63,498 nt of DNA from Achromobacter animicus (lineage in GTDB: Bacteria; Pseudomonadota; Gammaproteobacteria; Burkholderiales; Burkholderiaceae_B): assembly GCF_902859585.1 (NCBI RefSeq), contig NZ_CADIJM010000021.1, forward strand, positions 1-63,498, given 5' to 3'. The notes beneath the pieces are model-generated. The model was given only the letters and a program-made list of their open reading frames with translations. It searched no databases and was not told the origin of the DNA. The number at the start of each line of letters is the position of its first letter. Positions within the stretch are counted from its first letter, which is position 1. Below, piece after piece: positions 60,131-63,498 of this stretch. The position numbers and the translations under genes were made by a program.

Positions 60131-61648
60131 ATGCCTTTCGACCGGATCCGTAACGCCGACCTGCACGCCAGGATCACTTCAGCCGAACAGGCCGCCTTAC
60201 TGGTTCAGGACGGAATGACCGTCGGAATGAGCGGATTCACTCGGGCAGGCGACTGTAAGTCGGTGCCGGCCGCGCTGGCAGCGCGCGCAGAACGCGAACC
60301 GCTCGCCATCACGTTGATCACGGGCGCATCACTCGGCCACGACACCGACAAAATGCTGGCGCAGGCCAATGCGCTGGCACGACGTCTGCCGTTCCAGGTC
60401 GACACGACCCTGCGCCGCAAGATCAATCAGGGTGAAATCGCCTTCATCGACCAGCATTTGTCCGAAACCGTGGAGCAGTTGCGGGCGGGCCATCTGGGCC
60501 CCATCAACGTGGCCATCATCGAAGCCGCCGCCGTCACGGAATCCGGCGCGATCGTGCCGACCATGTCGGTAGGCAACTCCGCGTCGTTCGTGCAGCAGGC
60601 CGACAAGATCATTGTGGAACTGAATATGAGCGTGCCTGCCGCCATCGAAGGCCTGCACGATATCTACGTTCCCGGCGACCGTCCCGCCCGAGAGCCCATC
60701 GGCCTGGTGTCTGCGGACCAGCGCATCGGTCAGACCTGCATCGAGGTCGATCCTGCCCGGATCGCCGCCATCGTCATCACGCAAGAGCCCGACAGCCCCT
60801 CCAACGCGCTGCCGCCCGATACCGAGACCAACGCCATTGCAGGTCACATCAACCAATTCCTGCGCGGCGAGGTGGATGCTGGTCGCCTGACCAACGCGCT
60901 GCTGCCGTTGCAGGCAGGCATAGGCACCATCGCCAACGCGGTCTTGCACGGGTTCGAGTCGTCTGATTTTGAGAACCTGGTCATGTATTCCGAAGTGCTG
61001 CAGGACAGCGCGATCGAGTTGCTCGACCAGGGCAAGCTGGCATTCGCCTCGGCGTCGTCCATCACCGTATCCAAGCCCGTGTACGAGAAGATCCTCGCCA
61101 ACATGGAGCACTACCGCCAGCGCATCGTGCTGCGTCCGCAAGAAATCAGCAACGCACCCGAGATCGTGCGGCGCCTGGGCATCATCGCCATCAACACGGC
61201 GCTGGAATTCGACATCTACGGCAACGTGAACTCCACACACGTTGGCGGCACGCACATGATGAACGGCATCGGCGGCTCAGGCGACTTCGCCCGCAACGCC
61301 CATCTTTCGATCTTCGTGTCCAAGTCGATGGCCAAGAACGGCGACATCTCCAGCGTGGTGCCAATGGTGTCCCACGTCGACCACACGGAGCACGACGTTG
61401 ACGTGCTCGTCACGGAATGCGGTCTGGCTGATCTGCGCGGCCTTGCGCCACGTGAGCGCGCCCGCGCCATCATTCAGAACTGCGTGCATCCGTCGTACCG
61501 CGACGCGCTACAAGACTATTTCGATCGTGCTTGCGCCCGTGGCGGCCAGACGCCGCATCTGCTGGAAGAAGCGTTCTCCTGGCACCAGCGGTTCAACGAA
61601 ACCGACTCGATGCAGCCCGTCGCGGCATCGGCGCGCAAGGCGGCCTGA
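60131..61648 (+). CDS. acetyl-CoA hydrolase/succinate CoA-transferase family
   Basis: 505 residues: two-domain class I CoA-transferase (AcoA_hydro). GMTVGMSGFTRAGDCKSVPA near the N terminus and the catalytic Glu in NLVMYSEVLQDSAIELLDQG are characteristic, with the C domain ending in the NSTHVGGTHMMNGIGGSGDF glycine-rich CoA loop. The family includes acetyl-CoA hydrolase and acetate:succinate CoA-transferase (ScpC/AarC), which share this architecture and length. GGAGA lies seven bases before the ATG. A bidirectional terminator follows. Confidence 0.93.
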   Translation: MPFDRIRNADLHARITSAEQAALLVQDGMTVGMSGFTRAGDCKSVPAALAARAEREPLAITLITGASLGHDTDKMLAQANALARRLPFQVDTTLRRKINQGEIAFIDQHLSETVEQLRAGHLGPINVAIIEAAAVTESGAIVPTMSVGNSASFVQQADKIIVELNMSVPAAIEGLHDIYVPGDRPAREPIGLVSADQRIGQTCIEVDPARIAAIVITQEPDSPSNALPPDTETNAIAGHINQFLRGEVDAGRLTNALLPLQAGIGTIANAVLHGFESSDFENLVMYSEVLQDSAIELLDQGKLAFASASSITVSKPVYEKILANMEHYRQRIVLRPQEISNAPEIVRRLGIIAINTALEFDIYGNVNSTHVGGTHMMNGIGGSGDFARNAHLSIFVSKSMAKNGDISSVVPMVSHVDHTEHDVDVLVTECGLADLRGLAPRERARAIIQNCVHPSYRDALQDYFDRACARGGQTPHLLEEAFSWHQRFNETDSMQPVAASARKAA

Positions 61649-61755
61649 AGCACGACTACAGATTGACTGCCGCCGTCGCGGCGTCCGCCTGGTCTTTCGA
61701 GCGAAGCGAACTCAGGCTTTTTAGGCAATGTCCTGCCGGGCGCCGCGTTTTGGTC

Positions 61756-61792
61756 AAGGTAAAGCTGCTGCCCGCCGCTTTACCTTTTTTTT
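61756..61792. terminator. bidirectional intrinsic terminator
   Basis: Stem AAGGTAAAGC / GCTTTACCTT (10 bp) with an 11-base loop followed by T6, between two convergent genes. Confidence 0.9.
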
Positions 61793-61802
61793 CGCCTGCG
61801 CT

Positions 61803-62726
61803 CTAACTTTCGTCCTCGGGCTTGGAGGTCACCAGGGTCTGGCGCGACATTTCCAGTTCGTCGCGCAGCCATTGCTTGAACGCATTCAGCGGCGCCCAAT
61901 CCCGCAAGCTCGGCCGGTACACCAGGTGGTAGGTCTGCCCCAGTTCGTAATGCACGCGCACGGGCGACACCTGTACTAGCCGCCCCGCACAAAGCGCGTC
62001 GGCCGCCAGCAGTTCACGGCCAAGCGTGATGCCCAAACCCTGCTCGGCAGCCTGCAGCATCATCCCCGCATCATTGAACGAAGCCACAGGCGTGACCGGC
62101 GTCGGAAAACCGGCCGCCGTGAACCAATGCTGCCAAAGCTCGCGCTCGCCGAGCAAAGGCTGCCGCGCCAGCGTTTCGGGCGAATTGTCGGGCAGGGCCG
62201 CCAACGTCTCAGGCGACGCCAGCACGATGAGCGGCAGCGGCACATCAAACAGCGGCTCTGACTCCACCCCGGCCCACGGCCCTTGCCCGATCCGAAGCGC
62301 GGCATGGAATCCGTCCCGCGCCAGATCGACCACCTGCTGGGAAGTCTCGATCTCCAATGCCAGTTCCGGATGCCGGGCGCGCCACCGCGCCATGCGCGGC
62401 AACAGCCAGCGCTGCGCAAACGATGGCAATACCGACACGCGCAACCGTTGTTCGCGCCCGCTCGCGGCCGCGTTCGCCGTCATCAGCCCTTCGTCGAGCA
62501 ACGCCATGGCGCCCTGCACGCTGCACAGCAACGCCGCACCGGCCGAGTTCAACACGATGCCACGGCCGCTACGCTCGAAAAGCGGAAAGCCAATTTGCTC
62601 TTCAAGCACCTTGATTTGCTGGCTCACGGCGCTGTGCGTCAAGTGCAGCCGCTCAGCGGCGGCGCGCAGATTCTGCAGTTCCGCAACAACGCGAAAAGCG
62701 GGGAGGGTATTCAGCGGCAACCGCAT
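61803..62726 (-). CDS. LysR family transcriptional regulator (GcvA-like)
   Basis: 307 residues: HTH at about 6-64 (LPAFRVVAELQNLRAAAERL HLTHSAVSQQIKVLEEQIGF), followed by a GcvA-type effector domain (RLRVSVLPSFAQRWLLPRMA RWRARHPELALEIETS). Divergent from the DUF1127-like gene (62845); ATG 62726 is taken from family alignment as the upstream open frame is basic and motif-free. Confidence 0.9.
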   Translation of the reverse strand: MRLPLNTLPAFRVVAELQNLRAAAERLHLTHSAVSQQIKVLEEQIGFPLFERSGRGIVLNSAGAALLCSVQGAMALLDEGLMTANAAASGREQRLRVSVLPSFAQRWLLPRMARWRARHPELALEIETSQQVVDLARDGFHAALRIGQGPWAGVESEPLFDVPLPLIVLASPETLAALPDNSPETLARQPLLGERELWQHWFTAAGFPTPVTPVASFNDAGMMLQAAEQGLGITLGRELLAADALCAGRLVQVSPVRVHYELGQTYHLVYRPSLRDWAPLNAFKQWLRDELEMSRQTLVTSKPEDES

Positions 62727-62844
62727 GGCAGGCCTATTCAAGAAATATTGGTCATCGTAGCTTACCGAAAGGGCCAAAACAATTCGATTTTCAGCGGGTC
62801 TTTGGGCGCTTAAGCTTACCAAAACGAAACAAAAGGAGCCCGTT

Positions 62845-63231
62845 ATGACCGCGCAACCTCTCACACCCACGTCTTCCTTGGTCGGCACGCCCCGCGGACC
62901 CCTGCCCACGGCCGGACCTGTCGCGTCCGTAACAATCGCGTCCATCCCCGTCGCACCCATACCTTCGCGTTCTGCAGCCGTCGGCCTATCGCCCGCACTC
63001 CCTGCAACGCCTGCCGTGTTGGAGGCCGCGCAAGCACCGGACCGCAGCTTCCTCACGCGCATTTGGCACGCCTATCGCGCTTGGCGCAACACGGCGCGGA
63101 TGCGCAACATGGCCCAGGACATGGAGCCGCACCTGCTCTGCGACGTGGGCGCACCCCCATGGCTGATCAACGAAGCCAGCGTGAGGCGCGAACTTTCCCG
63201 CCTTCGCCACATCGATTACATCCGATGGTAG
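62845..63231 (+). CDS. DUF1127-like protein with Pro/Ala-rich N terminus
   Basis: 128 residues. The N-terminal 65 are low-complexity Pro/Ala/Thr/Ser; residues about 68-125 (IWHAYRAWRNTARMRNMAQD MEPHLLCDVGAPPWL) match the short YjiS/DUF1127 motif (W...R....L..L.d..L.DiGl). Such proteins are often RNA-binding regulators in alphaproteobacteria; here function is not known. AAGGAG lies nine bases before the ATG. Divergent from the GcvA-like regulator. Confidence 0.75.
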   Translation: MTAQPLTPTSSLVGTPRGPLPTAGPVASVTIASIPVAPIPSRSAAVGLSPALPATPAVLEAAQAPDRSFLTRIWHAYRAWRNTARMRNMAQDMEPHLLCDVGAPPWLINEASVRRELSRLRHIDYIRW

Positions 63232-63304
63232 TCCGGCATGCACCAGCCGCGACGCGCGGAAATCCTGCCCGAAGGCTCGGGGATACGTCCACTTGCGGCG
63301 CGTA

Positions 63305-63327
63305 TATATATAGAGCGTCTATATATA
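63305..63327. repeat. TA-rich inverted repeat
   Basis: TATATATAGA-GCG-TCTATATATA, perfect 10-bp arms. Located 52 bases before the promoter at 63379-63406. It may bind a regulator or extrude as a cruciform. Confidence 0.7.
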
Positions 63328-63378
63328 CAGCGCCAAGGTCGCCTCTCCAGAGAGAGCAACATAATTTGCGACACCCAC

Positions 63379-63406
63379 ATGACAGCGCAAAATTCTGTGC
63401 TATAGT
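63379..63406 (+). promoter_or_regulatory. strong sigma-70-like promoter
   Basis: -35 ATGACA and -10 TATAGT with a 16-base spacer, in an AT-richer patch. It reads toward the right edge, where about 90 bases remain without a start codon of a recognisable gene; the product (RNA or protein) lies outside the window. Confidence 0.65.
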
Positions 63407-63498
63407 CTCGCTCCTTCGCAGCTCACACAGTTTTTGAGACGCGAAGCCAAGCAAGTGCAACAGGCGAGGCGGGGGCATCCCGGCATCACCTGCCGCAA

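Overview
The window looks like chromosome of a GC-rich betaproteobacterium of the Alcaligenaceae (Achromobacter/Bordetella type). This rests on protein content: two Bug-type (TctC) solute receptors, many LysR regulators beside small catabolic operons, a pertactin-style autotransporter, a stand-alone thiopurine methyltransferase and lambdoid-type phage genes. No rRNA gene or complete tRNA gene is visible, so the genus assignment is inference.

Positions 1 to about 10850 form an accessory island. It carries a GNAT acetyltransferase, a 924-residue autotransporter, a decayed prophage tail/lysis segment (about 4966-6518) with a deletion fusion and a frameshift, two tandem paralogous small proteins, three small disordered proteins on the minus strand, and a pair of overlapping genes that look like the swapped halves of one HTH protein family. 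Its right end is marked by what I read as a damaged 3' end of tRNA-Pro (10810-10842) followed by a strong terminator (10918-10950). The intact tRNA-Pro and any integrase would then lie left of the window.

Positions 11027-33626 are mostly ordinary chromosome: a hydrolase plus Bug receptor operon with a divergent LysR; an FMN-reductase-like protein; a membrane-anchored endonuclease; a LysE exporter; a LysR / HMG-CoA-lyase-like / CoA-transferase / Bug module; a sterol-desaturase-like protein; YcaC; AraC and aldo-keto reductase; a SUKH-ankyrin protein with an LprI-like partner; and several exported proteins of unknown role.

Positions 34506-50243 hold the most interesting unit, a catabolic cluster of about 15.7 kb in four transcription units. 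One unit is a LIV-type ABC importer (with fused permease-ATPase) followed by a quinone-oxidoreductase-like MDR and an SDR. The second is SDR, a 3-hydroxyacid dehydrogenase of the carnitine/gulonate dehydrogenase type and a BKACE beta-keto acid cleavage enzyme. The third is an FCD-GntR regulator with a GldA-like dehydrogenase. The fourth is a split transketolase, a shikimate-dehydrogenase-like enzyme with an altered substrate motif, and a GMC oxidoreductase. Near-identical AT-rich palindromes (core ATATAT-S-ATATAT) precede three of the units, which suggests one regulon under the GntR protein. I recognise each family but no described pathway with this combination.

Positions 50385-63498 carry a glutathione transferase, a soluble double-PAS chemoreceptor, small housekeeping-type genes (DUF1653, DEDDh exonuclease, MazG-like), two exported proteins of unknown function, a large MscS-type channel, an acetyl-CoA hydrolase/CoA-transferase with a divergent LysR, a second LysR divergent from a DUF1127-like protein, and a strong promoter at the right edge reading out of the window.
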